A DNA stretch of 64,000 nt from Bradyrhizobium sp. Ce-3 (GCF_022835695.1 NZ_BQUV01000012.1:1-64000), one strand, 5' to 3'; positions 34,294 to 42,249 are shown, numbered from the stretch's first letter. Notes: a model not told the origin generated them from the letters alone. Numbers and translations are program-made.

Positions 34294-34308
34294 GATCACC
34301 TCCTTTCT
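34294..34308 (-). promoter_or_regulatory. Extreme Shine-Dalgarno (15-nt anti-SD complement)
   Basis: AGAAAGGAGGTGATC on the minus strand is the full complement of the 16S rRNA 3' end GATCACCTCCTTTCT. Normal ribosome binding sites in this window match 4-7 nt. Confidence 0.75.
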
Positions 34309-34325
34309 TTGTTGATGGGACCAGC

Positions 34326-34354
34326 AATATAGGTGGCGAATCCGCGTCTGTTAA
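34326..34354 (-). promoter_or_regulatory. Sigma-70-type promoter for the micro-ORF transcript
   Basis: Minus strand: TTAACA (34354-34349), a 17-bp spacer, TATATT (34331-34326). Transcription should start about 7 nt downstream, near 34319. Confidence 0.65.
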
Positions 34355-34482
34355 GGCCGCCGGCGCCTGGTCCGGGCGTGAAACGCGGCGGAATGTGCAG
34401 AAATAATGGCTGCTTGCGGCAAACGACAGGGGCAGCCGGGACAGTTGAGGCCGCCGCCCGGCCGTGTTAGGGAACGCGCGAT

Positions 34483-34556
34483 GCGGGTGTAGCTCAATGG
34501 TAGAGCAGCAGCCTTCCAAGCTGAATACGAGGGTTCGATTCCCTTCACCCGCTCCA
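34483..34556 (+). tRNA. tRNA-Gly (anticodon TCC)
   Basis: Acceptor GCGGGTG/CACCCGC, D arm AGCTCAATGGTAGAGC, anticodon loop CTTCCAA giving TCC, T loop TTCGATT and an encoded CCA. Confidence 0.95.
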
Positions 34557-34954
34557 AATTCGCAGAATCATGTTGCGGCCGCCGACAGGCCATCTCTCCC
34601 CAACCTCCCGTTCGTTGGAATGCGCCGCTTCGGCGGGGGCCGATGCCTGAACACCAATACGTGTATCAAAAGGCATTGAACGTCGTCGTTGAGGCCGCGA
34701 CTAAACAATTATTGCGACAATCAAGTCTTTGAGACCCCGCCAAGCTCCCGAGAATAAATTCCTGCACGCGACGATCGGACTGCGGTTCAATCTAAAATTG
34801 CATTGTTATTGCGGGCTATCTCCATCAGTGGATCGCGAACCATGGGATGCGCGCATCGGGCTGCTTGCAACCAACACATCGGACTGCACCACACGACATC
34901 CGCTGCCGCAAGGCATGCCGCCGAACCAACCTCCGCCGGAAAGGAGAATGCGCG
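34557..34954. other. Intergenic, nothing certain
   Basis: 398 bp between tRNA-Gly and the 45-aa gene. Locally AT-richer around 34690-34810, a plausible promoter region for the downstream pair. No gene, repeat or att-like copy of the tRNA end was seen. Confidence 0.4.
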
Positions 34955-35092
34955 ATGGCCGCGATTTCCTGGAATGTCACCCTCGGCACCGAGGGCACGA
35001 GCGCTGCATCATCGTTTGAAAATCGCTCGACGCCGCTTCCTGTTCGATCGGCGGCGCAGCTTCTGATCACCGTCGCGGGGAGGCAGGCATGA
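34955..35092 (+). CDS. 45-aa protein coupled to LGFP-zincin gene
   Basis: ATG at 34955 with AAGGAG eight bases upstream. The product starts MAAISWNVTLGTEGTSAASS and is polar with a hydrophobic patch near the end (AAQLLITVAG). Its stop overlaps the next start in the arrangement ATGA (35089-35092), so the two are translationally coupled. It could be a chaperone, an immunity protein or a targeting adaptor for the large protein. No homologue known to me. Confidence 0.5.
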   Translation: MAAISWNVTLGTEGTSAASSFENRSTPLPVRSAAQLLITVAGRQA

Positions 35093-37545
35093 TCACCTCA
35101 CCGCCAAAGCCTCCGCCGTACACCCACACCGAACTCGGCACCCTTCCGATAGGCACCCGCGATTATCTGTTTGCCGTGACGCAGTGGATCGCTCCGTCGC
35201 CCACCACCGTTCAGGCTCAAATCCAGGGCGATCCAAGGATTTTCAGCGCGGTCTCGATCACCACGGCGACGCTGACCTTGAAGAAGGTGGATCCGGTGGA
35301 TCTGCCATCCCATGCGCCGCCGACCTACGACTGGGTCGGCGAGCCTGCCGGATCGTCGGACGGCGCGCCGCTGAACGTCGGCGCCGGCAACATGGTCAAT
35401 GTGTCCGTCGTGGTGAATCTTCCGACCGGGACGGCGCCGGGGCCGTTTGCCGCCAAGTTGATCATCGGCGGTGATCCCTTTGGCGCCAATCTATCCCTGA
35501 CCGGTACCTGCCTCGGGGTCGATCCGGCCTCCGTCATCGGCCGCAAATACGCTGCCTTGGGCGGCCAGAGCTTCCTCGGCAACCCCCTCGAGCTGCCGCA
35601 CGATTTGCCGAACGGACTTGGCACGATGATGCGCTTCGAGAACGGCGCGATCTGGCAGGTATCGCTGACCGAAGCATTCTTCATCGGCAATCCGATTCTC
35701 GCAAAATGGCTGGATAAATCGATCACTGCCGACAACATCCAGCTGATCCTCGGCGTGCCGATCGAGGACACCTTCGCGACGGCGGAGTCGGGGTTCGCCC
35801 AGCGCTTCAAGGGAGGCCTCATCGTCGCGCGGCCCGGCAACCGGTCCTACGTGGTGTATGGGGCGATCTGGAGCTGCTATCAGGATCTCGGTGACGTGCG
35901 CACACCGGGCCGGATGCCGTCGCTCGGCTGGCCGACCTACGATGAGATGGGCTGGGAAGGCGGCCGTCTGTCACCGTTCGATCAGGGCGAGATTCACTAC
36001 TCCGCCACGGCGGGCGCGCACGAGATGCGCGGCGCCATTCTGGCGCGCTGGAGATCGGCAGACCTCGTCAAGACGCTGGGCCGGCCGACCAGCAACGAGC
36101 TGGTTGCTCCCGATGGGGTCGGCCGTTACTCGCGCTTCGAGCACGGCATCATCGCATGGACAGCCGCGTTCGGCGCTTTTGAGGTGCCCGGTGCGCTCGC
36201 CTCGACCTGGGAGAGCGCCGGAATGATGGATGGATGGCTAGGCTACCCGACCGCCGTCACGCCAGGCGCCAAGCCGCCTGGCTCTGCCAAGGTCGGCACG
36301 CTTGTTCGATTCCAGTACGGCTTCGGCTACTTGCTGGACGACGGCGAGGTGATCGTCACCCCGGACGAGAAGACCTTCTCGGCCCAAGTCCTGACGCCCA
36401 CCGGAACCGCGCTCGGAGGAAACGTCGCGCTGACGGTCCGGAGCAACGCCACCTGGGACTTCACCTGCCATATGCACGACAGCGGCGCCGATGATTACAG
36501 CTTCACGGTCCGGCTGATGTTGACGACGGCCAACGGTGTCGCGCTGGCATTGCAGGCCAACGGTTCGATCCAGGGACACATCATCGGCGGGGGTGGACGC
36601 GACTTCCACCACGAGGAATCGAACACGATCTCCGATCCCGCGCAAGTTGCGGATCTGCAAGTGAAGCAGCAGATCAGCTTTCTCCACGACCATTGGCCGG
36701 ACATTGCCGACGCAAAATTCTCGGTGATGCATGCCTACAAGGACACGGGCGTCCTTGGCACCGTCGAGGCGGCTGTGGACGATATCGCAGCCTGGTTGGT
36801 CGGTGCCGCGGTCGGTGGACCTGCGCTGGCCAGCATCGTGCTGATCGGGAGCGCGCTGGGAAAACATCTCGGTGTACGCGTCGTCGGCCCGGGCGGGCTC
36901 GTGGGAGTCGTCGTCGCAGGCGCATCGGTGCTTTTCCTCGGCCCGCTCGGCTTCACGGTCGGCATGCTGGCAGGCGTCGTCAGCGCAATCGCCATCAAGC
37001 ATCGCACCATCAATGACGACGAGTACCGTTTCGCAAACCGGATCTTCAAGGGAACGCTACCGCCGCAAAATCAGATCATCCTCACCAATGTCGCTTCGAC
37101 CGATGCCGATATCGACGGCGGCCGAAAATTCACCGTGCCCAACATCGACGGCACGATCCTCGTCAATCTCGGCGACGCCTGTTTCGCGAATCCGATGGGT
37201 TGGGCGGGCAGGAAGAACTACACCCGTCCGGGCCAGGTTTTCATTCACGAGCTGACCCATGCCTGGCAAATCTATCACCGCGCCTCCGTCGGGCTGCTCT
37301 GCGACTATGTCACGAAGCGGCGCGCCAGCGTCGGCGCGGACGCTTATTCGTACGGTACGCCCGACACGCCATTCGGAAAGTTCGGCCTCGAGCAGCAGGC
37401 GCACATTGTCGACGATTGGTACGGCGGCAGCCGTGCTGCGCAATTCGGCCACACCGCCAACACGAACGATCCGGAGGATTACCAGGACCCGTTCTTCCAT
37501 TATATCGCCAACAACATTTGGCTCGGAGATCCCGGGGTAAGGTAG
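35089..37545 (+). CDS. LGFP-repeat protein with C-terminal zincin (HELTH) domain
   Basis: 818 aa, no classical signal peptide. Residues 1-145 look like a beta-sandwich (ending LSLTGTCLGV). Residues 150-420 hold five LGxP motifs (LGNP 163, LGVP 221, LGWP 279, LGRP 330, LGYP 384) spaced by about 50-58 residues with F/W-x-x-G-x-I elements, the LGFP pattern of cell-wall-associated proteins. Residues 430-545 form another beta-rich part. Residues 565-637 are two or three glycine-rich hydrophobic helices. Residues 640-810 carry HELTHAWQIYH (His720, Glu721, His724) and a downstream glutamate candidate (Glu768 in FGLEQQAHIVDDW), as in DUF4157-like zinc peptidases or their inactive relatives. Possibly a delivered toxin or envelope-remodelling enzyme (inference). 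Confidence 0.75.
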   Translation: MITSPPKPPPYTHTELGTLPIGTRDYLFAVTQWIAPSPTTVQAQIQGDPRIFSAVSITTATLTLKKVDPVDLPSHAPPTYDWVGEPAGSSDGAPLNVGAGNMVNVSVVVNLPTGTAPGPFAAKLIIGGDPFGANLSLTGTCLGVDPASVIGRKYAALGGQSFLGNPLELPHDLPNGLGTMMRFENGAIWQVSLTEAFFIGNPILAKWLDKSITADNIQLILGVPIEDTFATAESGFAQRFKGGLIVARPGNRSYVVYGAIWSCYQDLGDVRTPGRMPSLGWPTYDEMGWEGGRLSPFDQGEIHYSATAGAHEMRGAILARWRSADLVKTLGRPTSNELVAPDGVGRYSRFEHGIIAWTAAFGAFEVPGALASTWESAGMMDGWLGYPTAVTPGAKPPGSAKVGTLVRFQYGFGYLLDDGEVIVTPDEKTFSAQVLTPTGTALGGNVALTVRSNATWDFTCHMHDSGADDYSFTVRLMLTTANGVALALQANGSIQGHIIGGGGRDFHHEESNTISDPAQVADLQVKQQISFLHDHWPDIADAKFSVMHAYKDTGVLGTVEAAVDDIAAWLVGAAVGGPALASIVLIGSALGKHLGVRVVGPGGLVGVVVAGASVLFLGPLGFTVGMLAGVVSAIAIKHRTINDDEYRFANRIFKGTLPPQNQIILTNVASTDADIDGGRKFTVPNIDGTILVNLGDACFANPMGWAGRKNYTRPGQVFIHELTHAWQIYHRASVGLLCDYVTKRRASVGADAYSYGTPDTPFGKFGLEQQAHIVDDWYGGSRAAQFGHTANTNDPEDYQDPFFHYIANNIWLGDPGVR

Positions 37546-37584
37546 GGCGCTTCGTCGGGTGTCTGTGGAATGACGTACCAGATC

Positions 37585-38457
37585 TCAGGTCGTGGCGCCT
37601 GGCTTGAACACGGACAGCGGTGCCGGATCGCGGCTCGGCGGCGGCGGCACCTTGCCGTCGACATCGGTGAAGCCGTATTCGGCCGCCAGTTCTGACGCCA
37701 GCAGGATCTGGCCGCTCTTGGCCATCACGCCGGGATCGGCTGCGAGCGCCGCCACCGCGCGGCCGGCGAACAGCGGCGTCTCGCCGCGTTCGGCGATCAG
37801 TCTGGCCAGTGCCGGCGGCACCCGCTCGGGCTGCGCCGCAAGTTTCTCGCTCTTGATGTAGCCGGGCCAGATCGAGACCGCGGCAATGCCGAACGGCTCG
37901 AGCTCATGCGCCATGTCGCGCGCCATCCGGTCGACGCCGGATTTCTGCACGCCGAACGGAACGTTGAACGTGTAGCGGACGCCGCCGCCCGACGAGGTGT
38001 TGACGATCAGGCCGCGCGCCTGCGGCAGCATCAACGGCACGGCGAACTGGCTGGCGACGAAATGCGAGCGCAGGCCGACGCGATGCATGGTGTCCCATAG
38101 CGAGGCCGGCACCTGCCAGAACGGGACATTGACCGGCATCACGTTGGGCGCCGCGAACACGTTGTTGACCAGCACGTCGAGGCGGCCGTGATCGCGCCGG
38201 ATCAGATCGAACACCTGCTGCACCGAACCATCGTCGGCATGATCGCACAGCAGGCCGATGCCGCGGCCGCCGGCGTCGTCGATCGCGGCAATGGTCTCGT
38301 CGAGCGAGCCGGGCCATTCCGATCCGCCGCTGTTGCGCGTGCGTGCCGTGACGATCACGGTCGCGCCGGCCTCGGCGAGGCCGATCGCCACGCCCTTGCC
38401 GACGCCGCGGCTTCCTCCCGTCACCAGCGCGATCCGATCCTTGAGTGCCTTGGTCAT
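37585..38457 (-). CDS. SDR family oxidoreductase with Tyr-to-Phe in active site
   Basis: 290 aa Rossmann fold similar to DHRS1-type SDRs: TGGSRGVGKG (residues 13-21), NNV (98-100), Ser155/156 (IVNTSSGGG). At the catalytic Y-x3-K the sequence reads PFGVQKSG, that is Phe168 and Lys172, so the usual proton-donating tyrosine is missing. Divergent from the Rieske oxygenase gene, with the operator 38501-38516 in between, so probably coregulated. In a classical pathway it would be the dihydrodiol dehydrogenase; the Phe casts doubt on standard chemistry. Confidence 0.85.
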   Translation of the reverse strand: MTKALKDRIALVTGGSRGVGKGVAIGLAEAGATVIVTARTRNSGGSEWPGSLDETIAAIDDAGGRGIGLLCDHADDGSVQQVFDLIRRDHGRLDVLVNNVFAAPNVMPVNVPFWQVPASLWDTMHRVGLRSHFVASQFAVPLMLPQARGLIVNTSSGGGVRYTFNVPFGVQKSGVDRMARDMAHELEPFGIAAVSIWPGYIKSEKLAAQPERVPPALARLIAERGETPLFAGRAVAALAADPGVMAKSGQILLASELAAEYGFTDVDGKVPPPPSRDPAPLSVFKPGATT

Positions 38458-38476
38458 GCGATCTCCCGATATGGCT

Positions 38477-38520
38477 TCTTCGGAAGATAACTTGACAATA
38501 ATCTTCCTAGGAAGATATTA
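38477..38520 (+). promoter_or_regulatory. Promoter with MarR-type operator, site 1
   Basis: TTGACA at 38492-38497 is followed by the perfect palindrome ATCTTCCTAGGAAGAT (38501-38516) in the spacer and ATATTA at 38515-38520 as -10. An additional imperfect site TCTTCGGAAGA lies at 38477-38487. It sits between the divergent SDR and oxygenase genes. Nearly identical to site 2 at 42221-42249. Confidence 0.7.
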
Positions 38521-38560
38521 AGCCACGAACGTCGAAGGCGTCAACCAGGGAGGTTTCGCG

Positions 38561-39784
38561 ATGGTGACCAGGGAAGAGAACGAATTGCTGTGCCGCGTCA
38601 CGGGCGACGCGCCGATGGGACGCATGCTGCGGCAGCATTATTGGCTGCCGGCCGTGCTCTCGGTGCGCGTGCGCAAGGGCGAGGCGCCGGTCCGGGTCAA
38701 GCTGTTCGGCCGCAACTTCGTGGCGTTCAGGGGCAAGGACGGCACCGTCGGATTCCTCGACGAGGCCTGTCCGCATCGTGGCGCCTCGCTCGCGCTGGCG
38801 CGGGTCGATGATTGCTCGCTGACCTGCCTGTTCCACGGCTGGAAGATCAAGGCCGATGGCGAGGTGCTCGACGTTCCCAACGAGCCGAACAACCCCAAAG
38901 AGTTCGCCAAGACCGTCAAGGCGAAAGCCTATCCGGTGCGGGAAGGCGCCGGGCTGATCTGGGTCTGGCTCGGCGAGGGCACCGCGCCGCCGGCGCCCGA
39001 TTTCGAGTGGATGGATCTGCCGCCGGACCAGGTCTACGCGGCCGGCATCGAGCTCAACGCCAACTGGCTGCAGGGTGTCGAGGCCACCATCGATTCCTCG
39101 CATGTCGCGCTGCTGCACCAGAGCTGGACCGCGACCTCGTCGACCGATTTCGGCGCCACCCGCGTCAACACCGAAGTCGGCTACGAGTTCGAGAAGAAGT
39201 CCTACGGCTTCCGCGCCGCGGCGTTGCGCACCGCGCCGGATGGCTCGTGCCTCGCCCGCGTCACCGAGTTCGTGATGCCCTATTACGGCTTGATCGCGCC
39301 GATCTTCTCCGGACCGCAGCAGGATCGCACCGCGATCATCGCGGTGCCGATCGACGACGAGAATCTGATCCAGTGGTACATCTTCTACAATCCTGAGAAG
39401 CCGGTGGATTCCTGGCGCAAGGTGCAGCGCGCCAACCAGTGGCCGATGGCGGGCGGCCTGCCGGGCGATCAAAGCAGCAATTGGGGGCAGAACCGCCAGA
39501 TCATGGATGCCGGCAATAGCACCGGCTTCCACGAGATCGTCATCGAGGATTTCGTGGTGATGGTCAGCATGGGCCCGATCGTCGACCGCTCGCAGGAATA
39601 TCTCTGCTCGGCCGACCAGGCGATCGTCCGGGTGCGGCGTCAGCTGCTCGACGAGGTGCGCGGCTTCATGGATGGCAAGGCGCCGAAGAGCGGCCAGAGC
39701 GAGACCATGTCCTACAAGGACATCCGCGCGGTCGGCGGCAGGCTCGCGTCGGCCTCGGAGGATTGGCGGCAGATTCCCCGCTGA
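38561..39784 (+). CDS. Aromatic ring-hydroxylating oxygenase, Rieske alpha subunit
   Basis: 407 aa. The N-terminal Rieske [2Fe-2S] domain has Cys70-Pro-His72 (ACPHRG) and Cys89-x2-His92 (CLFHGW). The catalytic mononuclear iron site is in GVEATIDSSHVALLHQ with His181 and His186 and bridging Asp178. No beta subunit gene follows, so it belongs with the alpha-only (VanA / phthalate 4,5-dioxygenase-like) oxygenases that demethylate or hydroxylate methoxylated, phenoxy or carboxylated aromatics. Electrons should come from the ferredoxin and reductase encoded next. Confidence 0.9.
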   Translation: MVTREENELLCRVTGDAPMGRMLRQHYWLPAVLSVRVRKGEAPVRVKLFGRNFVAFRGKDGTVGFLDEACPHRGASLALARVDDCSLTCLFHGWKIKADGEVLDVPNEPNNPKEFAKTVKAKAYPVREGAGLIWVWLGEGTAPPAPDFEWMDLPPDQVYAAGIELNANWLQGVEATIDSSHVALLHQSWTATSSTDFGATRVNTEVGYEFEKKSYGFRAAALRTAPDGSCLARVTEFVMPYYGLIAPIFSGPQQDRTAIIAVPIDDENLIQWYIFYNPEKPVDSWRKVQRANQWPMAGGLPGDQSSNWGQNRQIMDAGNSTGFHEIVIEDFVVMVSMGPIVDRSQEYLCSADQAIVRVRRQLLDEVRGFMDGKAPKSGQSETMSYKDIRAVGGRLASASEDWRQIPR

Positions 39785-39852
39785 TCGCAAGCCCTGAGAA
39801 GGCGAGGGCGCGGATGCCGTGTCCGCGCCCAATTCCCCGGAGAGGAGATCAC

Positions 39853-40209
39853 ATGATCTGGCACCATCTCTGTGCCGCCGCGAGACTGTCGGACGGCGAG
39901 CCGCTGGGCTTCAAGGTGGGCGACCGCCGCGTCGCGCTCTACAAGATCGACGACGACATCTTCGCAACCGACGACGTCTGCTCGCACGCGTTTGCGCTGC
40001 TGTCATCAGGATTTCTCGAAGGGTATGTCATCGAATGCCCGCTGCATGGCGCGATGTTCGATGTCCGCGACGGCAAATGCCGGTCGAGTGCGTACAGGGA
40101 TATCGCGGCCTTCAAGGTCGAGATCCGCGATGGCGAGATCTATGTGCAGCTCGACGGCGGTGCTGCTCTGGAACCCGCCGGTGACGGCAGCGCGGGCACC
40201 AACCCGTGA
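39853..40209 (+). CDS. Rieske [2Fe-2S] ferredoxin
   Basis: 118 aa with GAGAGGAGATC before the ATG. Ligands Cys43-x-His45 (DVCSHA) and Cys62-x2-His65 (ECPLHGAMFD). Small soluble bacterial Rieske ferredoxin of the biphenyl or naphthalene dioxygenase type, shuttling electrons from the reductase at 40206 to the oxygenase at 38561. Its stop overlaps the start of the reductase gene by 4 bp. Confidence 0.92.
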   Translation: MIWHHLCAAARLSDGEPLGFKVGDRRVALYKIDDDIFATDDVCSHAFALLSSGFLEGYVIECPLHGAMFDVRDGKCRSSAYRDIAAFKVEIRDGEIYVQLDGGAALEPAGDGSAGTNP

Positions 40210-41444
40210 GCGGCGTCGTCGTCATCGGCGCTTCCTATGCCGGCATTCAGGCGGCCTTCGCGGCGCGCGCCGCCGGCTACGCCGAGCGGGTGACCGTGAT
40301 CGCCGATGAGCGCGCGCTGCCTTATCAGCGGCCACCGCTGTCAAAGGATTTTCTGCTCGACGAGATCGGCGCGCAGGGCCTCCTGATGCACGACGAAGCC
40401 GTTTTCGCCGACAACAGGGTCGAACTGATGCTGGGCCACCGCGTCGTCGCGGTCGATCGCAACGCGCGCGGGGTGGTGTTGGCCGGCGGCACGATGCTCG
40501 GCTTCGACCGCCTCGTCATCGCGACCGGCTCGCGCGCGCGGCGGATCGCGGTCCGCGGCGCTGAACTCGACGGCGTCTGCTATCTCAGGTCGATCGCGGA
40601 CGCCGTCGATCTCAAGGCGCGGCTCGGCCATGCCAGCGAGATCGTGATCATCGGCGGCGGTTTCATCGGCCTCGAGGTCGCGTCCTCGGCCGCCAGGCTC
40701 GGCAAGCGGGTGACGGTGATCGAGGCGTCATCCCGATTGCTCGAACGGGCCGTCTCACCGGTGGTGTCGCGCGTCCTGCTCGAGCGTCATGCCGAGGCGA
40801 GTGTCGCGATGAAGTTCGGCACCGCCGTTTCGGCCGTGATCGGGGAGGACGGACGGGTCGCGGCGGTCGAGCTGGCAGGAGGCATCCGTCTCGGCGCGGA
40901 CCTCGTCGTCGTCGGCATCGGCGGCATTGCCAATGACGAGCTCGCGGTGGCCGCCGGGCTCGAATGCGCCAACGGTATCGTGGTCGATGAGCTTGGCCGA
41001 ACGGCACACCCCGGCATCTACGCCGCCGGCGATTGCGCCAATCACTACAGCCGGTTTGCCGAGGGCTGGATCAGGCTGGAATCGGTTCAGCACGCGCAGG
41101 ACCAGGGCAGGACGGTCGGGCTTGCGATCGCGGACAGCCATGAGCCGTATGACAGCGTGCCGCGATTCTGGTCGGATCAGCACGATCTCAAGCTTCAGAG
41201 CGTCGGCCTCGCGGCGCGCAGCGACCGGTTCGTGATCCGCGGCGCGATCGAGGCCGGCCGGTTCTCCGTGTTCAATTACCGGCAGGACAGGCTGGTCGCC
41301 GTCGACAGCATCAACAATCCTGCAGACCAGATGGTGGCGCGACGCCTGATCGCGGCCGGCATCTCACCGACGCCGGAGCAGGCGGGGGACACCTGCTGTG
41401 ATCTCAAGTCGCTCCTGAAGACCGCCGGCAGAGCCGTTGCGTAG
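40206..41444 (+). CDS. FAD-dependent ferredoxin reductase
   Basis: 412 aa starting at a GTG inside the ferredoxin stop (GTGA). FAD-binding motif VVVIGASYAGIQAAFAARAA at the N-terminus, ATGSRAR, NAD-binding motif IVIIGGGFIGLEVASSAARL (about residues 147-166), and the second FAD motif GIYAAGDCANHY. C-terminal domain as in BphA4/putidaredoxin reductase, with VPRFWSDQHDLKLQSVG. It completes a three-component oxygenase system with the two preceding genes. Confidence 0.92.
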   Translation: MSGVVVIGASYAGIQAAFAARAAGYAERVTVIADERALPYQRPPLSKDFLLDEIGAQGLLMHDEAVFADNRVELMLGHRVVAVDRNARGVVLAGGTMLGFDRLVIATGSRARRIAVRGAELDGVCYLRSIADAVDLKARLGHASEIVIIGGGFIGLEVASSAARLGKRVTVIEASSRLLERAVSPVVSRVLLERHAEASVAMKFGTAVSAVIGEDGRVAAVELAGGIRLGADLVVVGIGGIANDELAVAAGLECANGIVVDELGRTAHPGIYAAGDCANHYSRFAEGWIRLESVQHAQDQGRTVGLAIADSHEPYDSVPRFWSDQHDLKLQSVGLAARSDRFVIRGAIEAGRFSVFNYRQDRLVAVDSINNPADQMVARRLIAAGISPTPEQAGDTCCDLKSLLKTAGRAVA

Positions 41445-41462
41445 ATGTTGCAGGCGGCGGAG

Positions 41463-42056
41463 CTAATCCGCGCCCGCAAGCCGGCCGGACTTCTTCGGCG
41501 CCTTCACGGTTCGGACCGCCAGCAGCTTGCGCAGGCAGCGATCGAGCATGGCGAGCTCCGCCTTGGTCAATCCGCTTGCCGTGGTCACGGCTTCAACGAC
41601 TCTCGCGACCTCGGCGATGCCGCGATCGGCGGTCGCAAGCCCCTTGGCAGTGAGGCGGACCAGCTCCGAACGACCATCGTCGCTGGCCGAGACGCGCAGC
41701 ACGAAGCCGCCTTCCTGGAGCCGTGCCACCCGCTTGGTCATGGCGCCCGATGTGACGAGCAGGGCGCGGAACAGGTCGGTCGGGCGCAGCTCGTACGGCT
41801 TGCCCGAGCGCCGGAGCGCGAGCAGGACATAGAGCTCGCCAGTTTGCAGACCGACGGCCTTCGCTATCGCCTGCAAGCGCATTTCGTGGAGCTGGTTGAC
41901 GCGTTCCAGCCGCAGCAACGTGCAGGCCGCGGCAAGGTCGAGGTCCGGGCGCTGCGCCAGCCAGGCCGCCTCGATGTCGTCGTAAAGGGTGCTGTCGGGC
42001 GTAAGCGGCTGCTTGATCGTGGGTTCGGCGCGGCGTGACACGCTGCTTTTCTTCAT
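41463..42056 (-). CDS. MarR-family transcriptional regulator
   Basis: 197 aa with the start at 42056. Winged HTH in the middle: LQTGELYVLLALRRSG, LRPTDLFRALLVTSGAMTKR as recognition region, LQEGGFVLRVSASDDGRSEL as the wing. The N-terminal 40 residues and a Lys/Arg-rich C-terminal tail extend beyond the usual length. It lies between the oxygenase cluster and the binding-protein gene, whose promoters share one palindrome, which makes it the probable repressor of both. The ligand is likely an aromatic acid (inference). Confidence 0.88.
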   Translation of the reverse strand: MKKSSVSRRAEPTIKQPLTPDSTLYDDIEAAWLAQRPDLDLAAACTLLRLERVNQLHEMRLQAIAKAVGLQTGELYVLLALRRSGKPYELRPTDLFRALLVTSGAMTKRVARLQEGGFVLRVSASDDGRSELVRLTAKGLATADRGIAEVARVVEAVTTASGLTKAELAMLDRCLRKLLAVRTVKAPKKSGRLAGAD

Positions 42057-42220
42057 TCCCGTCCAGTCCCTTCGTCCCGCGCCGATGGCGGCGGCATCAT
42101 GCGTCGCAGCAATCTAACACCGTCGGAATGACGTGTCGCCACGCAAGTTCCTGGTGGCGCTGCAGGCCGGACGCGCCGCGCCGCGAAGCGGCCATTTGCC
42201 GCCTTGCCTCAGGGGCGGGG

Positions 42221-42249
42221 TTGACAATTATCTTCCTAGGAAGAATATT
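42221..42249 (+). promoter_or_regulatory. Promoter with MarR-type operator, site 2
   Basis: TTGACA at 42221-42226, palindrome TCTTCCTAGGAAGA at 42231-42244 in the spacer, and AATATT at 42244-42249 as -10. It drives the binding-protein gene at 42276. From TTGACA onward it matches site 1 (38492-38520) at all but a few positions. Confidence 0.7.

Larger units (their letters stand above)
34148..34319 (-). ncRNA. Predicted ~170-nt small transcript carrying a micro-ORF
   Basis: Bounded by a near-consensus promoter (34326-34354) and a strong terminator (34148-34180). It contains the 14-codon ORF 34247-34291 with a very extended Shine-Dalgarno. The part between the ORF stop and the terminator (34181-34246) is noncoding and has further short hairpins. 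It could be a leader-peptide mRNA, a dual-function sRNA or a ribosome-binding sponge. Confidence 0.55.

Noticed and set aside
34289-34308. Possible 16S rRNA 3'-end fragment on the plus strand (GATCACCTCCTTTCT)
   Set aside because: Only 15 nt match and no upstream 16S helix sequence; it is better explained as a strong Shine-Dalgarno on the minus strand with promoter, ORF and terminator in register.
34351-34593. Minus-strand frame with VKGIEPSYSAWKAAALPLSYTR across tRNA-Gly
   Set aside because: Same artefact: antisense reading of a tRNA gene.
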